A model generated the notes under the pieces. That model ran no database searches. It was not told where the DNA came from and saw only the letters and a program-made list of their open reading frames with translations. The position numbers and the translations under genes are program-made. Below, piece after piece: positions 41,482 through 49,709 of a DNA stretch of 64,000 bases. Source of the stretch: Streptomyces toxytricini (lineage in GTDB: Bacteria; Actinomycetota; Actinomycetes; Streptomycetales; Streptomycetaceae); the NCBI RefSeq assembly GCF_014649915.1, contig NZ_BMTY01000009.1, positions 26,740 to 90,739 on the forward strand, given 5' to 3'. Each line of letters begins with the position of its first letter. Position 1 is the first letter of the stretch.

Positions 41482-41535
41482 TCAGACATGCGTCCCGCGG
41501 CGTCGCGCCCGTGCCCGGCTCCGGAGCCGGGTCGG

Positions 41536-42690
41536 TCACAGCCCGCCACCACGGGCGTACGAGGCCCCCTCCCGTCCGGGCTGCCGCGCGCCGGCGAGGA
41601 GTTCCGCGGCCAGCACCTCCTCCGCCGCGGCCGCCGTCCGCCACTGCTCGGCCCGCACCCAGGCCCGCTTCAGGTGCAGGTGGACGTCGGCCTCCCAGGT
41701 GAAGCCCATCCCGCCGTACACCTGGAGGCAGTCCCGGGCGTTCGCGGCGGCGGCCCGGTCGGCCAGCAGCTTCGCGCCGGCGATTTCCGCCGCCGCGGAC
41801 CCGAACCCCGCCGCCCCGGCCCCTCCCGCCCGGTCCGCCGCGTCCGCGCCGACAGCCGCCGCGTACACGGCCGTACGGGCCACCTCGGCGCGCACCAGCA
41901 TGCCCGAGCAGAGGTGCTGCACAGCCTGGAAGGCCCCGATGGGCCGCCCGAACTGCTCGCGCTCCCCCGCGTACCGCACGGCCAGCTCGACGGTGCGCAG
42001 GGCGCTGCCGAGTTGGAGGGCGGCCGTCAGCAGGGCGCCCTCGTCGCGCAGGCGGGCGTGGGGGCCGGGGCCGGGGTCCGGCGGGGGGACGCGGTGGAGG
42101 GGGGTCAGCGGATCCGCGGACGGCACCGGGAGGGCAGCGGACAGCAGTGCCGCGGGGGGCGCGGCCCCGGTGCCGAGGACCGCGTCCGCCTCCGCGAGGT
42201 GGGTGACGAGCACCCCGGGCGCCGCTCCGGCTCCGGCTCCGGCTCCCCCGTCTCCGCCCGGGCGGTCGCCGAGGTCGAAGGCGGTGACGACCGCCGTGCC
42301 GTCGGCGGCGCCCCCGACGCAGCCGGCGGCCAGGTGCGTGGCGACGAGCGGACCGGGCAGCAGGGCCCGCCCGGCCTCCTCGAAGACGAGGACGGCCTCG
42401 GCGAGCCCGAGCCCGACCCCGCCGTCCGCCTCGGGCAGCCGCAGCGCGAAGAACCCTGCGGCCCCCAGCTCCCGCCACAGCCCGCGGTCCACGGCCCCCG
42501 GCCCGCCCGCGGCCGGACCGCCGCGGCACGCGTCCCCGCAGCCCGCGCCCCGGCCGGCCGCGCCACCCTCCGCCTCCGCCCGGTCCACGGCCGCCCGCAG
42601 CGCCTCGCGCCCGAAGCGCCGCGCCAGCAGGGCCCGTACGCCCGCCCGGAGGTCGTCCTGCTCCTGCGTCGGCTGGAAGTCCACGCTCAC
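41536..42690 (-). CDS. Acyl-CoA dehydrogenase, GFTWE type, copy 3 (384 aa)
   Basis: LPEADGGVGLGLAEAVLVFEEAGRALLPGP resembles the protein encoded at 20779, as do EREQFGRPIGAFQAVQHL and VYGGMGFTWEADVHLHLKRAW, with the likely catalytic Glu. The central domain is Ala/Gly/Pro-rich. The GTG at 42690 overlaps the stop of the upstream ERG-type dehydrogenase by 4 bp (GTGA), so the two are made together. In mycobacterial steroid catabolism adjacent fadE pairs encode alpha2beta2 dehydrogenases; this pair fits exactly. Last gene of the amidohydrolase 2 operon. Confidence 0.88.
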   Translation of the reverse strand: MSVDFQPTQEQDDLRAGVRALLARRFGREALRAAVDRAEAEGGAAGRGAGCGDACRGGPAAGGPGAVDRGLWRELGAAGFFALRLPEADGGVGLGLAEAVLVFEEAGRALLPGPLVATHLAAGCVGGAADGTAVVTAFDLGDRPGGDGGAGAGAGAAPGVLVTHLAEADAVLGTGAAPPAALLSAALPVPSADPLTPLHRVPPPDPGPGPHARLRDEGALLTAALQLGSALRTVELAVRYAGEREQFGRPIGAFQAVQHLCSGMLVRAEVARTAVYAAAVGADAADRAGGAGAAGFGSAAAEIAGAKLLADRAAAANARDCLQVYGGMGFTWEADVHLHLKRAWVRAEQWRTAAAAEEVLAAELLAGARQPGREGASYARGGGL

Positions 42691-43841
42691 CGGCCCTTCG
42701 GGAGGCCGAGGATCCGCTCGGCGACGATGGTGTGCTGGATCTGCGAGGTGCCCGCGGCGATCGTGTACGACAGCGAGGACAGGCGCTCGCGCACCCACTC
42801 CTCCTCCAGGGCGAGCGCCTCCGCGCCGAGGACTTCCGCGGCGGCGTCGTACAGCTCCTGCCGCGCCTGCGAGTAGGCCAGCTTGAAGACGGAGCCGCCG
42901 GCGCCGGGCACTCCGCCGGTGCGCTCGGCGGCGGAGACGTTCCACTGGGTGAGCCGCCACAGCGCCGCGAACTCCGCGGCGAGTCGGCCGAGGCGGCGCC
43001 GCAGCACCGGGTCGTCCCAGCGGCCGTTCGCCCGCGCGGCCCGCGCGAGGGCGCCGAGGGTGCGGCGGCAGGCGACGACCTCGCCGACGAAGGCGGTGCC
43101 CCGCTCGAAGGAGAGGGTGGTCATGGTGACGCGCCAGCCGTCGTTCTCGGCGCCGACCCGGTACGCGACGGGGACGCGCACCCCGTCGAGGAACACCTCG
43201 GCGAATTCCGCGGACCCGGCCAGGGTGCGCAGCGGCCGGACCGTCACGCCGGGCGCGTCCATCGGCATGGCGAGCCAGGTGAGGCCGCGGTGCCGGGGCG
43301 CGTCGGGGTCGGTGCGGACGAGCAGCTCGCACCAGTCGGCGATCTCCGCGTGCGAGGTCCAGACCTTCGAGCCGGTGACCGTGTACGCGTCGCCGTCGCG
43401 GACGGCGCGGGTGCGCAGGGACGCCAGGTCGGAGCCGGCGCCGGGCTCGCTGAAGCCCTGGCACCACACCTCCTCGCCGCGCAGGACGGGCGGCAGCCAG
43501 CGGGCCCGCTGCGCGGGCGTTCCCTCCGCGGCGATGGTCGGGCCGGCGTGCAGGAGGCCGACGAAGTTCGCGCCGACGTACGGGGCGCCGGCCCGCTCGG
43601 TCTCCTCCAGGAAGGCCAGGTGCCGGGTCGGGCCGGCGCCGCGGCCGCCCGCGTCCACGGGCCAGTGCAGGCCGGCGTAGCCGGCGTCGTACAGCCGGCG
43701 CTGCCAGCCGAGGTCGTACGCGCGCCGGCCGGGCCAGTCGTCGGGCGACGGCCGGGGCGGCAGCTCGGGCAGGGTCTTGGCCAGCCACGCGCGCAGCCCG
43801 GCCCGGAACTCGCGCTCCTCCTCCGTCTCGGCGAGGTCCAC
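42687..43841 (-). CDS. Acyl-CoA dehydrogenase, ERG type, copy 4 (384 aa)
   Basis: EVWCQGFSEPGAGSDLASLRTRAV (FAD/substrate region), VTGSKVWTSHAEIADWC, TMTTLSFERGTAFVGEVV with the candidate Glu, and the C-terminal AAGTSQIQHTIVAERILGLPKGR. Closest in the window to the protein encoded at 34599. GTG start at 43841, 13 bp after the amidohydrolase 2 stop. Forms the presumed heteromeric partner of the GFTWE-type protein encoded next. Substrate probably a bulky acyl-CoA; inference from pairing. Confidence 0.89.
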   Translation of the reverse strand: MDLAETEEEREFRAGLRAWLAKTLPELPPRPSPDDWPGRRAYDLGWQRRLYDAGYAGLHWPVDAGGRGAGPTRHLAFLEETERAGAPYVGANFVGLLHAGPTIAAEGTPAQRARWLPPVLRGEEVWCQGFSEPGAGSDLASLRTRAVRDGDAYTVTGSKVWTSHAEIADWCELLVRTDPDAPRHRGLTWLAMPMDAPGVTVRPLRTLAGSAEFAEVFLDGVRVPVAYRVGAENDGWRVTMTTLSFERGTAFVGEVVACRRTLGALARAARANGRWDDPVLRRRLGRLAAEFAALWRLTQWNVSAAERTGGVPGAGGSVFKLAYSQARQELYDAAAEVLGAEALALEEEWVRERLSSLSYTIAAGTSQIQHTIVAERILGLPKGR

Positions 43842-43854
43842 GGTGCCGCCCGCC

Positions 43855-45042
43855 TCAGACCAGGTCCAGGCCGAGCATGCGGATGGCGTTGCCGCGCATC
43901 AGCTTGTGGACGGTCTCGTCGTCGAGGCCCGCGACGTGGTCGAGGGCGACCTCCTTGGTGTGCGGGAAGGTGGAGTCGACGTGCGGGTAGTCGGTCTCGA
44001 AGGTGGCGTTGTCGCGGCCGACGGTGTCGATCGAGGCGACGCCGTGCTTGTCGCGGAAGAAGCAGCAGAAGACCTGCCGGTAGTAGTACGTCGAGGGCGG
44101 CTCGGGGATCAGGTCGCGGACTCCGCCCCAGGCGCGGTGCTCGCGCCACACGTCGTCGGCGCGCTCCAGGGCGTACGGGATCCAGCCCATCTGACCCTCG
44201 CTGTAGGCGAGCTTGAGCTGCGGGAACTTCACGAGGACGCCGCTGAAGAGGAAGTCCGTCATCGAGGCCATCGCGTTGTTGAAGCTGAGCGCGGCCTGGA
44301 CGGCGGGCGGCGAGTCGGGGGACGCCGCGGGCATCTGGGAGGAGGACCCGATGTGCATGTTGACGACCGTGCCGGTCTCCTGGCAGACCGCGAAGAAGGG
44401 GTCCCAGTACCCGGAGTGGATGGAGGGCAGGCCGAGGTGGGTGGGGATCTCGGAGAACGTGACGGCGCGCACCCCGCGGGCCGCGTTGCGCCGGATCTCG
44501 GCGACGGCGAGGCCGATGTCCCACAGCGGGATCAGGCACAGGGGGATCAGCCGGCCGCCGCTGTCGCCGCACCACTCCTCGACCATCCAGTCGTTGTAGG
44601 CGCGCACGCAGGCGAGGGCGACCTCCTTGTCGCGGGCCTCGGCGAAGGTCTGGCCGCAGAAGCGGGGGAAGGTGGGAAAGCAGAGGGACGCCTCGACGTG
44701 GTTGAGGTCCATGTCCTCCAGGCGCGCCTTGGGGTCCCAGCAGCCGCGGCGCATCTCCTCGCGGGTGATGCCCTCCAGGGTCATGTCGTCGCGGTCGAAG
44801 CCGACGGCGGCGATGTTCCGCTTGTACGGGAACCGCAGGTCCTCGTAGACCCACCAGTCGGCCGGGGGGCCGTCGGGGTCCATCGAGATGACGTACTTGC
44901 CGCCGCGGTACTCCAGCTCGCCGATGCCGGCGGTGAGCGGCTTGGGGCCGCGGTCGCGGTACTTGGCGGGCAGCCACACGTCGAAGAGGTGGGCGGGCTC
45001 GATGACGTGGTCGTCGACGCTGATGATGCGGGGCAGTTCCAT
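43855..45042 (-). CDS. Amidohydrolase (ACMSD-like TIM barrel), copy 2 (395 aa)
   Basis: MELPRIISVDDHVIEPAHLF at the N-terminus, FPTFPRFCGQTFAEARDKEV, YNDWMVEEWCG, MHIGSSSQMP and FETDYPHVDSTFPHTKE parallel copy 1 (1664-2884) closely over the whole length. The shared D-x-H metal segment and C-terminal Asp suggest the same type of hydrolysis or decarboxylation on a related substrate. The ATG at 45042 is preceded by GAGGGGGACACC. First gene of an operon with two acyl-CoA dehydrogenases. The palindrome at 45123 is 81 bp upstream. Confidence 0.88.
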   Translation of the reverse strand: MELPRIISVDDHVIEPAHLFDVWLPAKYRDRGPKPLTAGIGELEYRGGKYVISMDPDGPPADWWVYEDLRFPYKRNIAAVGFDRDDMTLEGITREEMRRGCWDPKARLEDMDLNHVEASLCFPTFPRFCGQTFAEARDKEVALACVRAYNDWMVEEWCGDSGGRLIPLCLIPLWDIGLAVAEIRRNAARGVRAVTFSEIPTHLGLPSIHSGYWDPFFAVCQETGTVVNMHIGSSSQMPAASPDSPPAVQAALSFNNAMASMTDFLFSGVLVKFPQLKLAYSEGQMGWIPYALERADDVWREHRAWGGVRDLIPEPPSTYYYRQVFCCFFRDKHGVASIDTVGRDNATFETDYPHVDSTFPHTKEVALDHVAGLDDETVHKLMRGNAIRMLGLDLV

Positions 45043-45122
45043 GGTGTCCCCCTCGCCGCGGGCCGGGCGGGCCGGGCGGCCCCGAGCGGGCAGCCGGACC
45101 GGCCGGAGATCTGAAGCCGAAT

Positions 45123-45137
45123 CTGATGATGCGTCAG
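45123..45137. promoter_or_regulatory. Operator-like palindrome CTGATGATGCGTCAG
   Basis: One mismatch in the left half (CTGATG). It precedes the amidohydrolase 2/dehydrogenase operon on the minus strand. A second perfect copy lies 89 bp to the right for the divergent ligase. Confidence 0.68.
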
Positions 45138-45211
45138 ACAAAGAACCGGCTCCACGCTAGCCCCGCACCCCTGGACCGGCAAGCGCCCGCGCCCTACGCT
45201 CTGCGGCGGAA

Positions 45212-45226
45212 CTGACGGATCGTCAG
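45212..45226. promoter_or_regulatory. Operator-like palindrome CTGACGGATCGTCAG
   Basis: A perfect copy 20 bp upstream of the AMP-forming ligase ATG at 45246, just before its GGAGG ribosome site. Confidence 0.76.
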
Positions 45227-45245
45227 CAATTGGAGGTGGCCCGCC

Positions 45246-46856
45246 ATGCCGGAAACGCCGCGGAGCAGGACCGGACCCGCCCCGGCACCGCCCACCGCCC
45301 CGGACACCGCGCACGCCCTCGGCGCCTCCCCCACCCTGTGGGCCCTCGTCGCCCGCCGCGCCGCCCTCACCCCCGACCGGACCGCCCTCATCCAGGCCGC
45401 CCCCGACCCGGCCGGCGACCGGACGCTGACCTTCGGCGCCCTCCGCGACCGCGCCGAACGCGTCGCCGCCGGCCTCCACGGCCAGGGGGTCCGGCCGGGC
45501 ACGGTCGTCGCCTGGCAGCTGCCCACCCGGATCGAGACCGTCCTGCTCTCCCTCGCGCTCGCCCGCCTCGGGGCCGTCCAGTCCCCCGTCATCCCCTTCT
45601 ACCGGGAGCGCGAGACCGGCTTCGCGCTGCGCGCGTCGCGGGCCGAGTTCTTCGCCGTGCCCGGCGTCTGGCGCGGCTTCGACCACACCGCCATGGCCGC
45701 ACGGCTCGGCGCCCGCGGCGTCCTCCCCGTCCGCTCCCCCGCCGACCTGCCCGACGGGGACCCGGCCGTGTTGCCCCCGCCACCCGCCGACGGCACCGGC
45801 GTGCGCTGGATCTACTGGACCTCCGGCACCACCTCCGACCCGAAGGGTGTCCTGCACACCGACCGCTCCCTGCTCGCCGGCGGGTCCTGCCTCGCCCACG
45901 CCCTGCGCCCGACCCCCGGCGACACCGGGTCCATCGCCTTCCCGTACGCCCACATCGGCGGCCCCGACTACCTGGTGATGCTGCTCCTGTACGGGTTCCC
46001 CGCCGTCCTCTTCGAGGCGTTCGCGCTCCCGGAGGCCCTCGACGGCTACCGGCGCCACGGCGTCACCATCGCGGGCGGCTCCACCGCCTTCTACACGATG
46101 TTCCTCGCCGAGCAGCGCAAGCGGCCCGGCCGGAAGCTCATCCCCACCCTCCGCCTGATGGCCGGCGGCGGCGCCCCCAAACCGCCCGAGGTCCACCACG
46201 CGGTCGTCCGCGAGCTGGGCTGCCGACTGGCCCACGGCTACGGCATGACCGAAGTCCCCATGATCACGATGGGGACCCCCGACGACAGCGAGGACGACCT
46301 CGCCCACACCGAGGGCCGCCCGCCGGCCGGCATGGAGATCCGCATCACCGGCCCCGCCGGCGAACCGCTCCCGGCCGGCGCCGAGGGCGAGGTCCGGCTG
46401 CGCGGCGAAGCCGTCTGCCGCGGCTACCTCGACCCGGCCGCCACCGCCGAGGCCTTCGACGCCGAGGGGTTCCTGCGCACCGGCGACCTGGGCCGGCTGA
46501 CCCCCTCCGGCCACCTCGTCCTCACCGGCCGCAGCAAGGACGTCATCATCCGCAAGGGCGAGAACATCTCGGCCAAGGAGGTCGAGGAGCTCCTGCACGG
46601 CCTCCCCGGCGTCGCCGGCGCCGCCGTCATCGGCCTGCCCGACCCCGAGCGCGGCGAGCGGGTCTGCGCCGTCGTCGAGCAGACCCCGGGCGCGGCGCCC
46701 CTCACCCTGGACCAAGTCGCCGCCCACCTCCGGGCCGCGGGCCTCGCCCCGCACAAACTGCCCGAGCAGCTGGAGCTCCTCGACGCCCTGCCCCGCAACG
46801 AAGCCCTGCGCAAGGTCCTGAAGTACAAGCTCCGCGAGCGCTTCACCCGGCCCTGA
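45246..46856 (+). CDS. AMP-forming acyl-CoA synthetase, copy 2 (536 aa)
   Basis: ANL ligase: P-loop WTSGTTSDPKG, GYGMTEVPMITMG, GFLRTGDLG, GRSKDVIIRKGENISAKEVE, and a C-terminal LPRNEALRKVLKYKL, where the usual GK before the catalytic Lys region is modified to RK. It resembles cyclohexanecarboxylate/steroid-acid CoA ligases in general layout, but the substrate cannot be read. ATG 45246 follows GGAGG. Monocistronic, under a perfect palindrome. Confidence 0.88.
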   Translation: MPETPRSRTGPAPAPPTAPDTAHALGASPTLWALVARRAALTPDRTALIQAAPDPAGDRTLTFGALRDRAERVAAGLHGQGVRPGTVVAWQLPTRIETVLLSLALARLGAVQSPVIPFYRERETGFALRASRAEFFAVPGVWRGFDHTAMAARLGARGVLPVRSPADLPDGDPAVLPPPPADGTGVRWIYWTSGTTSDPKGVLHTDRSLLAGGSCLAHALRPTPGDTGSIAFPYAHIGGPDYLVMLLLYGFPAVLFEAFALPEALDGYRRHGVTIAGGSTAFYTMFLAEQRKRPGRKLIPTLRLMAGGGAPKPPEVHHAVVRELGCRLAHGYGMTEVPMITMGTPDDSEDDLAHTEGRPPAGMEIRITGPAGEPLPAGAEGEVRLRGEAVCRGYLDPAATAEAFDAEGFLRTGDLGRLTPSGHLVLTGRSKDVIIRKGENISAKEVEELLHGLPGVAGAAVIGLPDPERGERVCAVVEQTPGAAPLTLDQVAAHLRAAGLAPHKLPEQLELLDALPRNEALRKVLKYKLRERFTRP

Positions 46857-46952
46857 GCCGCCCGCTGCGGTCGCCGCCGCAGCAGCGGGTTCCTACGATG
46901 GGGTGAGTCAGCTCGGGGACCCGGCCCACCTCCAGGACAGGGGTGATCCGCC

Positions 46953-48236
46953 ATGGGCCGACGCCACCGGGCCGTCCCCGCCGTCGCCGCCGCCTCCCTG
47001 CTGCTCGCCGCGCTGTGCGCGGGCCAGGCCCCCGCCGCGGCGCTGCCCGGGCGCGTGGACATCGACCCCGCCACCGCGGAGCGCCTCGACGAGGCGATCA
47101 CCGAGACGATGCGCAAGGCCGGCATCCCCGGCGTCTCCGTCGGCGTGTGGACGGACGGCGGCGGATCGTACGAGCGGGCCTTCGGCACCGCCGACACCGC
47201 GACCGGCACCCCGATGAAGACCGACCTGCACACCCGCATCGGCAGCGTCACCAAGACCTTCACCGTCACCGCCGTCCTCCGGCTCGTCGACGACGGCAAG
47301 GTCGCCCTGGACGACCCGATCGGCAGGTACGTCGACGGCGTCCCCGGCGGCGACCGCATCACCGTCCGACAGCTCGCCGACATGCGCAGCGGCCTCTACA
47401 ACTACACCGAGGACCCCGGCTTCCTGGCCGCCATGCAGAAGGACCCGAACCGCGCCTGGAGCCCGCAGGAACTCCTCGACACCGCGTTCAAGCACCCCCC
47501 GCGGTTCGCGCCCGGCGCCCGCTGGGAGTACAGCAACACCAACACCGTGCTGCTGGGGCTGCTCGTCGAGAAGGTCGGCAGCCTGCCGCTCCGGGACTAC
47601 GTCCGGGACGAGGTCCTGGAGCCGGCGGGGCTGGACGGCACCGCCCTCCCGGTCGGCGCCGAGATCCCGGACCCGTACGTGCACGGATACACGGACTTCG
47701 CCCCCGGCGGGAAGACCACCGACGCGAGCGGCTGGAACCCGAGTTGGGCGTGGGCGGCCGGGGCCATGACGTCCACCCTGGAGGACCTGCGCACCTGGGC
47801 CCCCGTCATGGCCTCCGGCCGCCTGCCCGACGGCGGCCGGCTCCTGGAGCCGGGCACCCAGGCCCAGCGGGTGCGGATGCTGCCCACGGGACACCAGGGC
47901 GTCCGGTACGTGCTGGGCATCGCCGAGTTCGACGGATGGATCGGCCACAACGGCGAACTGCCCGGCTACGAGACCATCGCCGTCCGGCTCCCGCAGGAGC
48001 GCACCACCTTCGTCGTCGTCGTCAACTCCGACATCGACAAGAAGGAGGGCAGCCTGAGCAGCCTCATCGGCAACGCCGTGACCAGGATCGTCACGCCCGA
48101 GAACGTCTGGGAACTGCCGGCGGAGGCACAGCCCAAGGGGCCGGCCGGGCCTTCCGAGACACCCGCCACGGGCAGGCCGGAGACCGGGAGCGCCACCCCC
48201 GGCACCGGCACCGCGCCGTCCCCGGCCGGGAGCTGA
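46953..48236 (+). CDS. Secreted serine hydrolase, beta-lactamase/DD-peptidase family (427 aa)
   Basis: A signal peptide (RRHRAVPAVAAASLLLAALCAG, cleavage after AAA near residue 29; shown in part) is followed by a class C beta-lactamase-like fold: SVTK (SxxK nucleophile) about residue 95, YSN (YxN) about residue 193 and HNG (HxG) about residue 332. The C-terminus is a disordered Pro/Thr/Gly tail. Probably a DD-carboxypeptidase or esterase outside the membrane. GGGGTGAT-type ribosome site. It stands alone with no palindrome. Confidence 0.9.
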   Translation: MGRRHRAVPAVAAASLLLAALCAGQAPAAALPGRVDIDPATAERLDEAITETMRKAGIPGVSVGVWTDGGGSYERAFGTADTATGTPMKTDLHTRIGSVTKTFTVTAVLRLVDDGKVALDDPIGRYVDGVPGGDRITVRQLADMRSGLYNYTEDPGFLAAMQKDPNRAWSPQELLDTAFKHPPRFAPGARWEYSNTNTVLLGLLVEKVGSLPLRDYVRDEVLEPAGLDGTALPVGAEIPDPYVHGYTDFAPGGKTTDASGWNPSWAWAAGAMTSTLEDLRTWAPVMASGRLPDGGRLLEPGTQAQRVRMLPTGHQGVRYVLGIAEFDGWIGHNGELPGYETIAVRLPQERTTFVVVVNSDIDKKEGSLSSLIGNAVTRIVTPENVWELPAEAQPKGPAGPSETPATGRPETGSATPGTGTAPSPAGS

Positions 48237-48294
48237 CGGCGCGGCCGCCCGCGCGGCGCGCCGCCCGTGCGGGCCGGTTCCGGTCCGGCTCCCG

Positions 48295-48816
48295 TCAGAG
48301 CGCGTCGGGCGCCTCGACCCCGCAGTACGCCGCGAACGCCGCCAGCACCTCGTCCTCCGCGATGAGGCCGTCCCCGTCCGTGTCGAGGCCCGCCGCCACC
48401 GCGCCGGCGAGCTCCGCCGGCGTGCCGAGCACGCGCAGCACGCGCGCCGCCGCCTCCGGCGTCGTCCCCGCTCCGTCCGCGCCGGCCACGGCGAGCACCG
48501 CGTGGAGGAACGGGCGGGCGATCTCCGCGAACCGGTGCGGGTTGTCCCGCAGCCGCTTCGCCGCGCCCGTGACGAACTCCTCGCGGGTCACCCGCTGGTC
48601 GCCGTCGACGTCGGCGATGCCGGCCATGCCCTGCCAGAAGGCCTCGGCGCCCGCGAAGACGGCCTGGCCCCTGTCCGACCGTGCCGTCGTGCCGAATTCG
48701 GCCAGGACCGCCCGGGCGGCCGCGCTGAAGTCCTCGCGGTCGATGTAACCGTTGCCGTCCTGGTCGAAGGCGGCGAATCGGGCGGCGATCTTGCGCTCGT
48801 ACTCTGCGCTGTCCAT
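48295..48816 (-). CDS. EF-hand calcium-binding protein, calerythrin-like (173 aa)
   Basis: Three good EF-hand loops: DQDGNGYIDREDF (about 18-30), DVDGDQRVTREEF (about 69-81) and DTDGDGLIAEDEV (about 144-156). A fourth position near 110 is degenerate (ADGAGTTPEAA), which is the usual pattern of calerythrin-type proteins. No signal peptide, so a cytoplasmic calcium sensor or buffer. Its function in Streptomyces is not established beyond links to development. It diverges from the ECF sigma gene. Confidence 0.93.
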   Translation of the reverse strand: MDSAEYERKIAARFAAFDQDGNGYIDREDFSAAARAVLAEFGTTARSDRGQAVFAGAEAFWQGMAGIADVDGDQRVTREEFVTGAAKRLRDNPHRFAEIARPFLHAVLAVAGADGAGTTPEAAARVLRVLGTPAELAGAVAAGLDTDGDGLIAEDEVLAAFAAYCGVEAPDAL

Positions 48817-49130
48817 ATCGGCGTTCCGCCTTCACATGTGCGGTGGGGTGCAGTTCAAGACAAGGCGAGAGCGTAAGCCCTCGATGGCCCGCGCGTTAAG
48901 CCGAGGTGCCCCGCAGGTGGCCGCATCGAACCCGCGCACGAGGAGCGCGGCGGGGCGCGCACCCGCGGCCGCGTGTGCCGCCGCCCGGCGCGCCCCCGCC
49001 GCCGTACCCCGAGGGCCCGTCAGCCTGCTAGCACGGCTGCGCACTTCCGGGGCGGGTTCCGGCAAAAGATTCGCGCACGGGCCCGTGGCCAGTACATTCG
49101 TGGGGTCGACACACGGCTGGGGGCAGCACG
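48817..49130. other. Divergent intergenic region, EF-hand gene / ECF sigma gene
   Basis: 314 bp with no supported gene. It must contain the two divergent promoters; no consensus pair stands out. AAAAGATTCG near 49060 is the only A-rich run. Confidence 0.5.
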
Positions 49131-49709
49131 ATGCCGAAGGACGCACCACCGCGCTGGGACCGCCGCATGCAGCAGCGCCTCGCCCGCGGCGAGGCCGCAG
49201 CGCTCGGGGAGCTGTACGACCGGTTCGCGTCCCTCGTGCACGGCCTGGCGCACCGGGTCCTCGGCGACGAGGGCGGCGCCGACCGCGTCACCCGCGAGGT
49301 GTTCGGCTACATCTGGCAGCACCCGGACGCCTACGACCCCCGGCAGGGCTCCCTGCGCTCCTGGGTGGCCGGAATCGCCCAGGGCCGGGCCGTGGACCGG
49401 CTCCGGCAGGCCGAGCGGGACCGCGGCTCCCGCGAGGAGCTGGAGGAGAAGGTCCGCAGCGCCAACGCCGCCGCCCGCGCCGACTACATCGTCACGTCCA
49501 TGCCCGCGCCGCTGCGGGCCGCACTGGAGCTCGCGTACTTCCAGCGCCGCGACTACCGGCAGGCCGCCGCGGACCTCCGGATCAGCGAGGACGAGGCCCG
49601 GCGCCGGCTTCGCCTGGGCCTGCAGCTGCTGTCGACCGCCAATGCCCTCCCTCCGGAGGACACCGCACCGCCCGGATACGGCCCGCCCGGATATGGAACC
49701 CCCCGATGA
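49131..49709 (+). CDS. ECF-family RNA polymerase sigma factor (192 aa)
   Basis: Sigma region 2 at about 15-85 (LGELYDRFASLVHGLAHRVLG through GSLRSWVAGIAQGRAVDRLRQ), then region 4 at about 115-170 (LPAPLRAALELAYFQRRDYRQAAADLRI through RRRLRLGLQLL; shown in part). A short Pro/Gly tail follows. It lacks the SnoaL-like extension of other groups. The stop overlaps the start of the gene for a zinc-binding anti-sigma-like protein by 4 bp, so the two form a regulator pair. Target promoters unknown. Confidence 0.92.
   Translation: MPKDAPPRWDRRMQQRLARGEAAALGELYDRFASLVHGLAHRVLGDEGGADRVTREVFGYIWQHPDAYDPRQGSLRSWVAGIAQGRAVDRLRQAERDRGSREELEEKVRSANAAARADYIVTSMPAPLRAALELAYFQRRDYRQAAADLRISEDEARRRLRLGLQLLSTANALPPEDTAPPGYGPPGYGTPR

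Noticed and set aside
41214..41552. 112-aa minus-strand frame upstream of the ATPase gene
   Set aside because: Unusual composition with scattered Cys, no ribosome site and poor third-position G/C; it overlaps the end of the dehydrogenase gene.
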